Below are positions 8,991 through 17,629 of a stretch of DNA of 64,000 nt, in pieces. Numbering within the stretch: the stretch's first letter is position 1; every line of letters begins with the position of its first letter. Under the pieces are notes generated by a model, which saw only the letters and a program-made list of their open reading frames with translations, searched no databases and was not told the DNA's origin. A program made the translations under genes and the position numbers. Origin of the DNA: an uncultured Lachnospiraceae bacterium (lineage in GTDB: Bacteria; Bacillota; Clostridia; Lachnospirales; Lachnospiraceae); contig CAJUDM010000015.1 in assembly GCA_910584915.1 (NCBI GenBank), positions 51,469 through 115,468 on the forward strand, read 5' to 3'.

Positions 8991-9016
8991 CTCCTCGACA
9001 ACCAAATAGCTATCAT

Positions 9017-9155
9017 GTCTTCAGGGCAGGGTGACTCTTGTGAAATTTCCATTTCACAAGCCAGAATTCCCGATCGGCGGTGACAGTCCGCGGGCGCGAA
9101 AGCGCGGGGTCTGGTGAAATTCCAGAACCGACGGTATAGTCCGGATTAAAGAAGG
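9017..9155 (+). promoter_or_regulatory. FMN riboswitch (RFN element)
   Basis: The conserved RFN core is readable: CAGGGCAGGGTGA at the 5' side, ATTCCCGATCGGCGGTGA, AGTCCGCGGGC, GGTGAAATTCC, ACCGACGGTATAGTCCGGAT and the closing GAAGG. A variable hairpin of about 25 bases (CTTGTGAAATTTCC... with its complement) is inserted in the first stem-loop. It precedes a strong intrinsic terminator and the riboflavin transporter gene, so FMN binding should switch transport off. Confidence 0.95.
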
Positions 9156-9319
9156 TGTATTGAAATTGTCAGAAAAACTCTGACTGTTTGTTTATGCACT
9201 CTTTTTTGTCCAAACGCTCTGTTGACATTTTCGATACACCTCCGCGGAATTTTCCGACATATCCGGGACCGGACAGCTTCCCCGGTATACAGCAGTTTTC
9301 CTCATTGCCTGTGGCAGCA

Positions 9320-9366
9320 ACACCTGAAAGACAACTATGGCTCTTTCAGGTGTTTCTTTTTGTGGT
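9320..9366 (+). terminator. Intrinsic terminator of the FMN riboswitch
   Basis: ACACCTGAAAG and CTTTCAGGTGT form a perfect 11-bp stem followed by TTCTTTTTG. It lies about 165 bases after the aptamer and 180 bases before ribU. The segment GGTGTAT at the aptamer end can pair with ATACACC at 9233-9239, which may be part of the switching structure. Confidence 0.85.
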
Positions 9367-9408
9367 TTTGTATCTGCGCGCGGCTGATGCACGCCCATGA
9401 ACTATTGA

Positions 9409-9444
9409 GTGTAATACCCCGCAGCAAGCTACGAGGCATTACAC
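9409..9444. repeat. Near-palindromic REP-like hairpin
   Basis: GTGTAAT and ATTACAC are perfect outer arms of a 36-base near-palindrome whose inside contains CCCCGCAGCAAGCT, a motif also found in decayed form at about 50.1 kb. It lies in the leader between the riboswitch terminator and ribU. Confidence 0.6.
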
Positions 9445-9512
9445 CCTCGCGGCAGTCGCCAGGTATTCGCGCAAGCACGGCTACCTGGCTCGTTGCCCGC
9501 GGAAATAAAATT
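9445..9512 (+). repeat. Dispersed repeat family A, copy 1
   Basis: Shares CTCGCGGCAGTCGCCA, GCAAGCACGGCTACC, GGCTCGTTGCCCGC and GAAATAAA in the same order with copies at 30.94-31.03 kb and 51.62-51.71 kb. This copy lacks the central GGCGAA/TTCGCC hairpin, so it is about 20 bases shorter. It directly follows the palindrome at 9409. Confidence 0.75.
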
Positions 9513-9545
9513 CTATCACAAGAGCCGCGCGGAAAGAAGGTAAAC

Positions 9546-10190
9546 ATGAATCACGACAAAACAAAAAAACTCACCACAACAGCCATGCTCTGTGCGCTCG
9601 CCTACGCCGCGGCAGCCGTCGGGCGTATCCCTGTCGTACTCTTTTTGCGGTATGACTCCAAAGATGTGATCATCACGATCGGAGGACTCATCTTTGGTCC
9701 CCTCACAGCACTGACGATCACAGTAGTCGTTTCCCTGGCGCAGATGTTCACGATCAGCGGCACAGGATTTTTAGGATGTCTGATGAATATTATCTCAAGC
9801 TGCTGTTTCGCCTGCACCGCCTCCTTCCTCTACCGGAGAAAGCGCACTCTCTCCGGCGCCGCGCTGGGACTCTTCTCCGGCATGCTCTGCCAGGTACTTG
9901 TCATGATGCTCTGGAATTATCTGATCGCACCGCTCTACATGGGATATTCCAGGGAGGCTGTCGTCGAACTGCTGCTGCCCGCATTTCTGCCCTTTAATCT
10001 GATCAAAGGGGGACTAAACGCGGCTATCACTATGCTTCTATATAAACCGGTGGTCACGGCGCTCAGGCGGTCGGGGCTGATCGAACCGGCACGGGATGCA
10101 GGGAAGGCGCGCATCCATATCGGAATTATACTGACAACTCTGTCAGTTATTGTCATATGCGGGCTGGCGATCCTCGCCCTGCGCGGATAA
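9546..10190 (+). CDS. ribU: Riboflavin ECF transporter substrate-binding protein
   Basis: A 214-residue membrane protein with about five to six hydrophobic helices, the S component of an energy-coupling-factor transporter. It shows the N-terminal KLTTTAMLCALAYAA pattern of ECF S components, where the Ala-rich helix contacts the shared T subunit, and the RibU-like stretch with LRYDSKDV and FGPLTAL. The FMN riboswitch upstream settles the substrate as riboflavin. The reading frame runs further upstream through the repeat, but ATG 9546-9548 with GGAAAGAAGG before it is the right start. The energising EcfA and EcfT subunits are not in the window and are normally encoded elsewhere. Confidence 0.95.
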   Translation: MNHDKTKKLTTTAMLCALAYAAAAVGRIPVVLFLRYDSKDVIITIGGLIFGPLTALTITVVVSLAQMFTISGTGFLGCLMNIISSCCFACTASFLYRRKRTLSGAALGLFSGMLCQVLVMMLWNYLIAPLYMGYSREAVVELLLPAFLPFNLIKGGLNAAITMLLYKPVVTALRRSGLIEPARDAGKARIHIGIILTTLSVIVICGLAILALRG

Positions 10191-10201
10191 CAGTATAACC
10201 C

Positions 10202-10241
10202 GCCGGGAGGAACATGAGATTTCTCTTCCTTTCCTCCCGGC
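10202..10241 (+). terminator. Stem-loop after ribU
   Basis: GCCGGGAGGA pairs perfectly with TCCTCCCGGC around a 20-base T-rich loop, ten bases after the ribU stop. There is no T tract after the stem, so it may be a 3' stabiliser or a weak terminator. Confidence 0.45.
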
Positions 10242-10349
10242 ATCCGATGCCCTCAAAACCCCTGCGGCAATTCCCCACTTGTATCCTCCGCTTTATCCTG
10301 TTAGAATAGGGAATAACCTAACTGCAAGATCAGGCACAGGAGAATCCTC

Positions 10350-11132
10350 ATGAACAATACCGAACACCGTTCCACTTCCAGAGTCCTCGACATTCTGGAA
10401 CTGTTATCACAAAAGCGCACCGGCTGCACGATGGCGGAGATATCGAGATATTTAGAAGCCCCCAAGAGCAGCCTGTTTCCCATTCTGCACACAATGCAGG
10501 ACCGTGGCTACCTTCGTCTCGACGGCGCATCCCAGTGCTATCTCATCGGACAGCAGGCATTTCTGACCGGCAGCGCCTACGAGAGCACAAAACCTGTCTA
10601 CGATTATATCAACGGACTCATGGAGGGGATCGTCAGGGAATGTCAGGAGACCTGCCATCTTGGCATCCTGACAGGCGGCAGTATTCTCTATATCGCGAAA
10701 AAGGAATCCCCGAATCCGATCATGCTGCGCTCCCATATCGGGCAGCGCCTGCCCGCCTACTGCACCGGCATCGGCAAGGCTCTCTTGTCCGGGCACAGCA
10801 GGGAGCAGATCGCCGGGCTGTACCCGGAGCCTTTGAAACGCTATACCGAAAACACTCTCACCAACCTGAACAGCCTCCTTGCAGAACTCGCTGAGACAAA
10901 GAAAAGCGGGTTCGCATACGAGCACTCCGAGCTGACAGAAGGAATCTGCTGTGTGGCGGTGCCCCTGTGCTGTCAGGAAAAGGTGATCGCCGCACTCAGC
11001 GTCTCCATCCCGGAATTCCGCGCCTCGGAGGATGCGCTCTCCCACATCAAAACGCTGCTCGCAGGAAGCCGTGAGGATGCCGAGCACTATTTTGAGGAAT
11101 TCCACATCTACGAAAGCCATGCTCTGTACTAG
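10350..11132 (+). CDS. IclR-family transcriptional regulator
   Basis: A 260-residue regulator: an N-terminal winged helix-turn-helix (about 5-70, with TMAEISRYL and the recognition segment PKSSLFPIL) and a C-terminal IclR effector-binding domain (about 80-250). The latter contains the family landmark around LPAYCTGIGKALLSG and the late CCVAVPL segment. The start has CAGGAG upstream. IclR proteins often control sugar-acid catabolism (KdgR, for example). Given the KDG-type genes 1.5 kb away, it is a plausible regulator of the aldolase-kinase and symporter promoters. It follows ribU after about 160 bases and a stem-loop, so it is probably transcribed on its own. The effector is unknown. Confidence 0.9.
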   Translation: MNNTEHRSTSRVLDILELLSQKRTGCTMAEISRYLEAPKSSLFPILHTMQDRGYLRLDGASQCYLIGQQAFLTGSAYESTKPVYDYINGLMEGIVRECQETCHLGILTGGSILYIAKKESPNPIMLRSHIGQRLPAYCTGIGKALLSGHSREQIAGLYPEPLKRYTENTLTNLNSLLAELAETKKSGFAYEHSELTEGICCVAVPLCCQEKVIAALSVSIPEFRASEDALSHIKTLLAGSREDAEHYFEEFHIYESHALY

Positions 11133-11168
11133 TACAGCACTGATGTCTGTGTCAGTACCGTGCAGAGG

Positions 11169-11209
11169 AAGTGCGCAGTCCTGATTAAATGTTGAGACTT
11201 TTACAGTAA
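11169..11209 (-). repeat. Dispersed repeat family B, copy 1
   Basis: On the minus strand this reads TTACTGTAAAAGTCTCAAC, a few variable bases, then CAGGACTGCGCACTT. The same string occurs at 45.51-45.55 kb in the opposite orientation. It lies in the leader of the response regulator gene at 11245. Confidence 0.65.
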
Positions 11210-11244
11210 TATAACGTCCGCATCAGAAAGGAATATCAAAAACC

Positions 11245-11949
11245 ATGCCCACAGAAATCCTGCTTCTCGAAGACGACGAAAGCCTGCGGCGCGCCATCAG
11301 CGTGAAACTCGCCAAAGCGCAGTATCAGGTGCATACCGCGGCGGACATCAAAACCGCCCTTTCCCTGTACCACCGTCATCATATGCCGCTGATCCTCTGC
11401 GATATCAATCTGCCCGACGGAAGCGGGCTCAATTTCTGCCGGCAGATCCGCCTTAAAAGCAGCGTCTATTTTCTGTTTCTGACAGCCTGTGACACCGAAC
11501 AGGATATGATAAACGGTTACGATGCGGGCGCCGACGACTATATCACCAAGCCCTTCTCCCTCGACGTACTGCTCTCAAAAGTAAACGCCCTGACGAAGCG
11601 CCTTGCGCCTGACGATACGGAACATGTGATACGCTCGGGCTGTATCGAACTGCTGCCGGAGGAAAACCGGGCAAAGAAAAACGGCAGGTATCTGAACCTG
11701 ACCGCCACCGAACAGAAACTCCTCACCTGTTTTATGCAAAATCAGGGGCATATCCTGTCCAGAAACCAGCTTCTTCAGGCAGTCTGGGATATCGACGGAA
11801 ATTTCGTGGACGAGAACACACTGGCTGTCAATATACGCCGCCTTCGCGAAAAGGTTGAGGAGGATCCCTCCCATCCCGCCCTGCTGAGAAATGTGCGGGG
11901 ACTCGGGTATATCTGGGAGAGCCCGAAAGAAAACACTTCCATCCGATAA
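11245..11949 (+). CDS. OmpR/PhoB-family response regulator
   Basis: A 234-residue response regulator with an N-terminal receiver domain (acidic pocket D10-D11, phosphoacceptor D53 in LCDINLPDG, T80 in FLTA, K102 in ITKPFS) and a C-terminal winged-helix DNA-binding domain (about 135-228). The latter has the LTATEQKLL and RNVRGLGY signatures of the PhoB type. It is followed after 190 bases by the sensor kinase gene. The pairing with an FtsX-type ABC exporter at 19 kb, whose promoter has an 11-bp-period direct repeat, suggests a peptide-antibiotic or envelope-stress sensing role, but two other operons lie between. Confidence 0.92.
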   Translation: MPTEILLLEDDESLRRAISVKLAKAQYQVHTAADIKTALSLYHRHHMPLILCDINLPDGSGLNFCRQIRLKSSVYFLFLTACDTEQDMINGYDAGADDYITKPFSLDVLLSKVNALTKRLAPDDTEHVIRSGCIELLPEENRAKKNGRYLNLTATEQKLLTCFMQNQGHILSRNQLLQAVWDIDGNFVDENTLAVNIRRLREKVEEDPSHPALLRNVRGLGYIWESPKENTSIR

Positions 11950-12139
11950 TCACAGGCTGAAACATCACCCCCGGTACACAATGTCGTTCACTCGATGAAA
12001 GCCGACGCGGAAGTTAAGGCATCCACTGCGCGAGATACCAGATACACCGATGACAATGCTGACTCTTCAAACCACACTGCCCGAACTGATAAAGCGGCTC
12101 ACCGCCCATACAGACCGATATCCGGAAACGAGGACTGCC

Positions 12140-13369
12140 ATGAAAAAACCCCTTATCTTCTATATTATTGCACAGACGGCAACCGCCATGATTTTTCTCT
12201 TTCTCGCCCTCACTCTCACGAAAGGCCTTGCTTTTGATCAACTGCACACCGTTCAGAATCTGGCAGGCGCCGTCCTTGCGGATTTTCCGGAAGCGGAATC
12301 TGTTTTTATGGATGCGGTTCAGCACAAAACCTCCGGACAACTGATCGCCGGAGAACAGCTCCTTGCGCGTTACGGGTATGATGAGACGGATTATGCCGTC
12401 AAAAATCCGCTTTACCTGCGTTTTCCCGCTGTCTGCACCGGTATCGCTCTGCTGTTTTTCACAGTCTCCGTTTTATTTGCCTGCCTTTATCTCTATACCG
12501 GCAAAAAACAACAGAACGCCAGAGAAGCCCGGCTTCTCTCTCTGCTTGCGCGCTGTCTGGACGACGACTACAGCTTTTTATCCCGCCCGGAGGAACTTTC
12601 CGCGCTGTCTCAGGGTGCTTCCCGGAGCGCTCTCCCGGAAACTTTCCGAAAGCTGGCACAGAAACTGCAATTAAAAACAGAGGCACTCGCGGAGGAAAAG
12701 GACCATACAAAAGCTCTCGTCACCGACATCTCCCACCAGCTAAAAACACCGCTGAGCGCGCTGAAAACCTGCTTTTTAGTTTACATGGAAGCCGATACGC
12801 CGGAGGAAGCCGAAGAATTTCTGCACAGATGCCGGACGCAGATAGAAAAACTGGAAAATCTGACCGCATCCCTGCTGCATATTTCCCGGCTTGAAAATGC
12901 CATGATCCTGATACAGCCAAAACCGGCGTCCCTGACGGATATCCTGATCGAAGCCGTGGAGGCCGTCTACGAGAAGGCCGCCGCAAAACAGATCTCCATC
13001 GACACCGACGATTTTCAGGATATCTCCCTGACGCTGGATCAAAAGTGGACCGCGGAAGCCCTGTCTAATATTCTGGACAACGCCGTAAAATACTCCCCAA
13101 AAGAAACCCTGATCCAAATCCGGGTGCAAAAGTTGTACAGTTTTGTCAGGGTGGAGATCGAAGATCAGGGCATCGGCGTCCCGAAGGAAGAATACAACCA
13201 TATCTTCGGACGGTTCTACCGCGGAAAAAGCGAGACCGTACAAAAAACCGAGGGCTCCGGCGTGGGGCTCTACCTCTCCCGGAAGATTCTGGAGGACCAG
13301 GGCGGCACTTTATCCGTGAAGCCCGCCCGGCTTAAGGGGAGTATTTTTGTGGTGCAGCTTCCGGTGTGA
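12140..13369 (+). CDS. Sensor histidine kinase partner of the OmpR-type regulator
   Basis: A 409-residue membrane kinase. Two transmembrane helices (about 5-27 and 96-120) enclose an extracytoplasmic loop of about 70 residues. The H-box is ISHQLKTPLS with H199, followed by the N-box (NILDNAVKYSP), the G1 box (EDQGIGVP) and the G2 box (GSGVGLYLS). The reading frame is open upstream, but the ATG at 12140 follows ACGAGGA at good spacing and places the first helix at the N-terminus. Its 3' end overlaps by 38 bp the end of a convergent Cys-rich gene. The signal is unknown. Confidence 0.9.
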   Translation: MKKPLIFYIIAQTATAMIFLFLALTLTKGLAFDQLHTVQNLAGAVLADFPEAESVFMDAVQHKTSGQLIAGEQLLARYGYDETDYAVKNPLYLRFPAVCTGIALLFFTVSVLFACLYLYTGKKQQNAREARLLSLLARCLDDDYSFLSRPEELSALSQGASRSALPETFRKLAQKLQLKTEALAEEKDHTKALVTDISHQLKTPLSALKTCFLVYMEADTPEEAEEFLHRCRTQIEKLENLTASLLHISRLENAMILIQPKPASLTDILIEAVEAVYEKAAAKQISIDTDDFQDISLTLDQKWTAEALSNILDNAVKYSPKETLIQIRVQKLYSFVRVEIEDQGIGVPKEEYNHIFGRFYRGKSETVQKTEGSGVGLYLSRKILEDQGGTLSVKPARLKGSIFVVQLPV

Positions 13370-13601
13370 GTGTCAGCCGCCTTATCACTTCCCCATAATT
13401 CTCCGCCCTGTGCGGGAACATACAATTGGAACAATCCTTGATCTTTTTTCCGTCCCGCTCTCTGTACACGGGATTTCCCGGACAGTCCTTTCTTGTGTAC
13501 AGAGGACAGTAACAAAACAGACAGTTAAAATCCCCGCTGCTTTTATGGCAGGGAAAATACTTGCATTCCCTGTTCTCAAAATAACGGTACGAATTTTCCA
13601 T
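13332..13601 (-). CDS. Small cysteine-rich putative metal-binding protein
   Basis: An 89-residue soluble protein with nine cysteines arranged as CKYFPCHK, FNCLFCYCPLY, KDCPG and DCSNC, plus a histidine, resembling the cysteine-rich small domain (zf-like) family. That family is thought to bind a metal and often occurs near cobalamin genes in Clostridia, but its function is unproven. GGGAGGAGA precedes the ATG. It is convergent with the sensor kinase gene and overlaps its last 38 bases. It lies too far from the cobalamin locus here to be called part of it. Confidence 0.8.
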   Translation of the reverse strand: MENSYRYFENRECKYFPCHKSSGDFNCLFCYCPLYTRKDCPGNPVYRERDGKKIKDCSNCMFPHRAENYGEVIRRLTLTPEAAPQKYSP

Positions 13602-13674
13602 ATCGGCTCTCCTCCCACTGTCCTGCTTATAAAATGTACTGAAAACTCTCTGAATTTTCCCGCTTCTTCTCTCT

Positions 13675-14241
13675 TCAGACCGGGATCAGCATCCTTATCG
13701 CCGGCGCAAAAAAACCGATCAACGGAAACAGGATTCCAATGCCGCAGAAAAGCGCGGACAGCTTTCTGTCATGCCTCTGTACATACGGCACGTAAAATAT
13801 CTCAGGATTCTCCGGCGCGTAATACAGCTCCACCTCTTTCCCCACCGTCACAGGGCAGGTGCCGTACCCGCTCCTCGACCTCACCCGGTATGTCTTCTCC
13901 CCGACCCGGAACTCATACTCGGGATAGTAGTACCTTTTATGCCCTGTGCGCACGGTCATTCCCTCAGAGATCACCCTGGCGCATGTCGGCATGACCGCAG
14001 ACTCTCTCTCCTTCAACATTCTGCGGCGTATGCGCATCCCGATAGCGAAAAACACCAGCGGTATCAGCGTAAATGCGGCATCCGCCGCTCTCTCCTCCAT
14101 GCCCGGAACCGTATGGTAAACGACAGCCTGATAAAGGATGACCACCGCAAATACCACGCACAACAGCGGCCAGAAAACGGCAAGCCTGCGCCATCTTTTC
14201 AGTTCACAACCGGAATCCCTCCGCCCTGTCGATGTTTTCAT
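13675..14241 (-). CDS. DUF3592-type membrane protein
   Basis: A 188-residue protein with two hydrophobic helices near the N-terminus (about 20-45 and 55-75), a soluble beta-rich middle (PEYEFRVGEKTYRV, VGKEVELYY, PENPEIF) and a last hydrophobic helix near the C-terminus. This layout fits DUF3592 proteins of unknown function. The ATG at 14239-14241 follows ATGGAGGATT; an upstream in-frame ATG is less well placed. It is transcribed away from the LytTR regulator gene, from an AT-rich region of about 300 bases. Confidence 0.75.
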   Translation of the reverse strand: MKTSTGRRDSGCELKRWRRLAVFWPLLCVVFAVVILYQAVVYHTVPGMEERAADAAFTLIPLVFFAIGMRIRRRMLKERESAVMPTCARVISEGMTVRTGHKRYYYPEYEFRVGEKTYRVRSRSGYGTCPVTVGKEVELYYAPENPEIFYVPYVQRHDRKLSALFCGIGILFPLIGFFAPAIRMLIPV

Positions 14242-14524
14242 ATGAATCCTCCATGCTGCCAATACCTGCAAATTTGGGCATCAGCACAAATTTGTCTGTG
14301 AAAAATTTATTTTTCACAGTAATCACCTGTTCCCTTCATTTTCCTTATATACAAATAAAATAACAACCCTATTATAGCAATTATAACACTGCCCCATCTT
14401 CCATTTCATAAAATTTCACTAAACTTTAAGTACACAGAGGATATCCCGGGTTTCAAATCATCTTCACCTGAAGAAAACCTGAAAAAAACATCCGGAAAAT
14501 CTTTGCCGCCCTTCAACATGTCAA
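14242..14524. other. AT-rich divergent intergenic region
   Basis: About 280 bases between the DUF3592 gene and the LytTR promoter. It contains no credible gene. A promoter for the minus-strand gene is likely here (TATAAT-like strings around 14350-14380), but none is convincing. Confidence 0.5.
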
Positions 14525-14553
14525 TTGAGTACTCTGCTGAAAAGTAGTATAAT
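14525..14553 (+). promoter_or_regulatory. Promoter of the LytTR-GHKL operon
   Basis: TTGAGT (14525-14530) and a perfect TATAAT (14548-14553) at 17-base spacing, 25 bases before the start codon, followed by the ribosome binding site GAGGTG. Confidence 0.75.
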
Positions 14554-14577
14554 AGCAGTTGCGAGTGAGGTGATAGA

Positions 14578-15297
14578 ATGTTACGTATAGCCATTTGTGA
14601 TGATGACAACAATGCAGTCGCAGCGCATAAAAAAATTGCGGAAACCTGTTTGATGCAAAACGGCAGCGCCGGGAAAATAGATACCTACACTGCCAGTGAC
14701 AATCTGCTCTGCGATATTACGGAAGACGGATTTTTCTTTGATCTGATCCTGTTGGATATAGAAATGCCGGGAAACTCCGGTATGGAGATCGCAGAAAAAA
14801 TAAAACCCTGTCTGCCGAATGTGAAGATCATTTTCATTACTTCACACATGGAATATGCTATAGACGCTTTTGAGCTGTCCATTTTTCGATACGTACCGAA
14901 AAATGATATAGATAAGCGTCTGTTCTCCGCTGTGCGGGACGCAATTAAGCTGATCGAACTGGAGGACGGAAAAGCCTATACGATTCAGACAAACTGCCGT
15001 CTTGAAAAAATCCCCTGTAAAGAGATTTATTATATTGAACGGGACGGAAAAAACGCGCGCATCTCCGCTGTCTGCGGAATATCCAGGGTGAGGAAAAGCC
15101 TGCAGCAGGTTTATTCAGAGCTAAACGCAGAGGAATTTATCTATATCGACCGGGGCTGTATTGTAAATATGATACACATTATGCAGATCAAAGATGGCAT
15201 GGCTGTTCTGAAAAACGGTGTGTCACTCCCCATAAGCCGCACACATTTACAGGAAGTTAAAGCACAGATCAACGATTACTGGGGGGCGCACATATGA
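14578..15297 (+). CDS. LytTR-family response regulator
   Basis: A 239-residue AgrA-like response regulator: receiver domain (CDDD at 7-10, phosphoacceptor D60 in LILLDIEMPG, K near 110 replaced within VPKND) and a LytTR DNA-binding domain (about 135-235, with IYYIERDGKNARI and FIYIDRGCIVNM). GAGGTGATAGA precedes the ATG. Its last four bases overlap the start of the GHKL kinase gene (ATGA), a sign of translational coupling. Such pairs typically control peptide-signal or bacteriocin functions. Target sites in the window were not found with confidence. Confidence 0.92.
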   Translation: MLRIAICDDDNNAVAAHKKIAETCLMQNGSAGKIDTYTASDNLLCDITEDGFFFDLILLDIEMPGNSGMEIAEKIKPCLPNVKIIFITSHMEYAIDAFELSIFRYVPKNDIDKRLFSAVRDAIKLIELEDGKAYTIQTNCRLEKIPCKEIYYIERDGKNARISAVCGISRVRKSLQQVYSELNAEEFIYIDRGCIVNMIHIMQIKDGMAVLKNGVSLPISRTHLQEVKAQINDYWGAHI

Positions 15298-16592
15298 CAA
15301 ATCCGCTTATTTTATTTTCTGACTTCAGCGCAGGCAGTGTGCGCACTATTGCATGTCTGTTCCTGATTTCCCGCCTGCTCTCAGCAGGGAAGCCTCAAAG
15401 AAAAAGTATGACAGCGGTTTTGATCGGTACGGCAGCTATTTCCGTCATGCTTTTTGTGACAGATCTGTCAGGCTTTTATCGCATGATATCAGAAACTGTT
15501 TTGATCGCAGTCTGTGCCCGCCGTTTCCAGGAAGCAGATCTGCGGATGAGCCTGTTTGTCGGAATTTTTTATGAGATTGCCGCTGCATTCTGGCAGTTTC
15601 TCTGTGCCGCATGGCTCGGTGTGATATTCCGTTCCCCGGCTTTTTCCGACTGCCAAACGGGATATGGGCAGATCGCGGTCTGGTTTTTCCATCTGTCGCT
15701 GATCCTTTTAGTATGGTACATTTCAAGACGCCCGGATATGGCCGGCAGAGAAGCGTTCCGCTTTGCTTCCGTGATCGCCCTTATCGGTTTTGCGGCAGTT
15801 ATCACCTTATCCGAGCAGACTGTCCTTATGATTGCGGACGATACACTGAATATGTGGACGATCCTGGCGGTCGTTTTAATGATGTCCGTTCTGGTGTTCA
15901 ATATGAACAGGCAATACGAGGTGGAAAAGGAACTGGCAACATTAAAATCGGAGCAGGCGGAGCTGTTGGAGCGTGATTATACCGCCCTGAACAACGCTTA
16001 TGCGGTCAACGCAAAACTGTTCCATGATTTCCACAATCATATCGGCGTGCTGCGTCAACTGCTTTCACACGGTAAGCCGGATGAAGCAATCAAATATCTG
16101 GACGGGCTGCAGGCGCCTGTAAAGAAAATGACAGATACGGTATGGACGGGCGATGAGACCGTGGATTATCTCATAAACAGCAAAGCGGCGGAGGCAGCGG
16201 AAAACAAAATAGAATATCAGGTGGAAGTGGAATTTCCCCGCCGCACAAATCTCAAAAGCGCAGACCTGTGCGCCATACTGGGGAATCTGCTGGACAATGC
16301 ATTGGAAGCCGCAAAACAGATACCGGCTTCCGGACAGCGATCGATCAGGCTTACCATTCGCCGTATCAATCATATGCTCATTATAAAGGTGGAAAACAGT
16401 TTTTTTACGCCGCCCATAAAGCAGGACGGCGCACTTAAAACTTCAAAGACCGGGAACGGGTTGCACGGATGGGGATTAAAAAGCGCCCGGACTGCCGCCG
16501 AAAAATATGACGGGACGCTGCAGACATCCGTCGCAGATCACACATTCAGGGCTGTTGCCGCTTTATCCTATCAGGGTGTATCCGTCGAATGA
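15294..16592 (+). CDS. GHKL (AgrC-type) sensor histidine kinase
   Basis: A 432-residue kinase with about six transmembrane helices in the first 205 residues and a cytoplasmic half. The latter has a coiled segment (ELATLKSEQAELLERDY), the phosphoacceptor region FHDFHNHIGVL and an HATPase_c_5-type ATPase domain (NLLDNALEAAK, KTGNGLHGWGL). Overlap with the regulator gene makes it the cognate kinase. The membrane half suggests detection of a hydrophobic or peptide signal, but no AgrD-like prepeptide is visible next to it. A strong terminator follows. Confidence 0.9.
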   Translation: MTNPLILFSDFSAGSVRTIACLFLISRLLSAGKPQRKSMTAVLIGTAAISVMLFVTDLSGFYRMISETVLIAVCARRFQEADLRMSLFVGIFYEIAAAFWQFLCAAWLGVIFRSPAFSDCQTGYGQIAVWFFHLSLILLVWYISRRPDMAGREAFRFASVIALIGFAAVITLSEQTVLMIADDTLNMWTILAVVLMMSVLVFNMNRQYEVEKELATLKSEQAELLERDYTALNNAYAVNAKLFHDFHNHIGVLRQLLSHGKPDEAIKYLDGLQAPVKKMTDTVWTGDETVDYLINSKAAEAAENKIEYQVEVEFPRRTNLKSADLCAILGNLLDNALEAAKQIPASGQRSIRLTIRRINHMLIIKVENSFFTPPIKQDGALKTSKTGNGLHGWGLKSARTAAEKYDGTLQTSVADHTFRAVAALSYQGVSVE

Positions 16593-16605
16593 AAAATTGC
16601 TGCAG

Positions 16606-16639
16606 GCCGCGGGACAGATGAAATGCCCCGCGGCTTTTT
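16606..16639 (+). terminator. Intrinsic terminator after the GHKL kinase gene
   Basis: GCCGCGGG and CCCGCGGC form a perfect 8-bp stem with a 13-base loop, followed by TTTTTC. Confidence 0.9.
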
Positions 16640-16743
16640 CGCGGTCAAAAACCAGCCGTTTGCGGACACTTCCGCACAGCTGCACTTTTTGAGTTATGAT
16701 ACAGACACAAACAAATAAGAACTCATTCGAGGAGGTAAAAATA

Positions 16744-16920
16744 ATGCGTCATGTATATATTCGAGGATTGTTAAGTCTGATTTGGCTGGCAGCGGCCATT
16801 GTAAGCGGCATATCAGGCAACTTTGAAATAGCTGTTCTCTATGTCATTTTAGCCGGAGCGTTCCTGTATTCGGCTTACGCCACATGGAAAAAAGAAAAAG
16901 ATAATGGGGGAGGACAATAA
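16744..16920 (+). CDS. Small membrane protein of unknown function
   Basis: A 58-residue protein with two hydrophobic helices (about 6-24 and 28-46) and a charged tail ending KKEKDNGGGQ. GAGGAGGTAAAA is an excellent ribosome binding site for the ATG at 16744. It ends one base before the ABC ATPase start, whose ribosome binding site GGGGGAGG is inside its last codons, so the two are coupled. It is probably an accessory subunit or regulator of the ABC system. I do not recognise a family. Confidence 0.75.
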   Translation: MRHVYIRGLLSLIWLAAAIVSGISGNFEIAVLYVILAGAFLYSAYATWKKEKDNGGGQ

Positions 16921-16921
16921 A

Positions 16922-17629
16922 ATGAAGGAATCTCTGTTGACAATAGACAATTTAAATGCGTGGTATGGCAGCGGAAAAACGGTACTTCAGTCACTCTCTC
17001 TAGAACTGACTGAGCATGAGGTTGTGGGATTGATCGGGTTAAACGGTTCCGGCAAAACGACATTTCTGAAAGTGCTGTCCGGCCTGCTCCCCACTTTTCG
17101 CTCCGACGGTATTCTGTTCTATGGACGCCCCATAAAATGCAGGGAACGGGATTTCAAACTTTGCCGCTATACCGTGTTTGCTGAGGACTACTCCTTTCAG
17201 TATTTTACCTTTCGGGAATACCTTTCCTATGTATTCTCATCATATAAGAAAAAACTGCCGGATGTCTCCGAACTGACAGAGGGATTTCATTTTGAAGATT
17301 ACACGGATATCCTGCTGAAAGACCTTTCAACCGGCAGCCGGAAAAAGGCTTTTTTGATCACTGCATTCGCCTTAAAGCCGGAACTGCTCCTGCTCGATGA
17401 GCCGGTGAACGGACTGGATTTCGAGAGCACGGAATATCTTTATAAGCAAATTGCCGGTTACAAAAAATACGGTACAGTCCTGTTTTCTTCTCACATTTTA
17501 GAAAGTATCACGCTGACATCTGACCGTGTGTTTATCCTGAAAGACGGGCAGATCCGTCAGGCCTTTGAAAACGGACAGCTCAACGCCGCGGACATTCGGG
17601 AGGCTCTGCTCTATGAAAATGATATTTAA
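16922..17629 (+). CDS. ABC transporter ATP-binding protein
   Basis: A 235-residue ABC ATPase with Walker A GLNGSGKTT (39-47), Walker B LLLLDEP and the H-loop SSHIL. The usual LSGGQ signature reads LSTGSRKK, a departure seen in some CcmA/bacitracin-like exporters. The ATG at 16922 follows GGGGGAGG; an upstream in-frame start is less likely. The membrane subunit gene overlaps its 3' end. Together with the small membrane protein it forms a three-gene exporter-like unit next to an AgrC/AgrA-type pair. Substrate unknown. Confidence 0.9.
   Translation: MKESLLTIDNLNAWYGSGKTVLQSLSLELTEHEVVGLIGLNGSGKTTFLKVLSGLLPTFRSDGILFYGRPIKCRERDFKLCRYTVFAEDYSFQYFTFREYLSYVFSSYKKKLPDVSELTEGFHFEDYTDILLKDLSTGSRKKAFLITAFALKPELLLLDEPVNGLDFESTEYLYKQIAGYKKYGTVLFSSHILESITLTSDRVFILKDGQIRQAFENGQLNAADIREALLYENDI

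Noticed and set aside
16640..16743. Possible LytTR binding repeats before the small membrane protein gene
   Set aside because: Only loose matches such as CCGTTTGCG were seen, with no regular spacing, so they were not listed.
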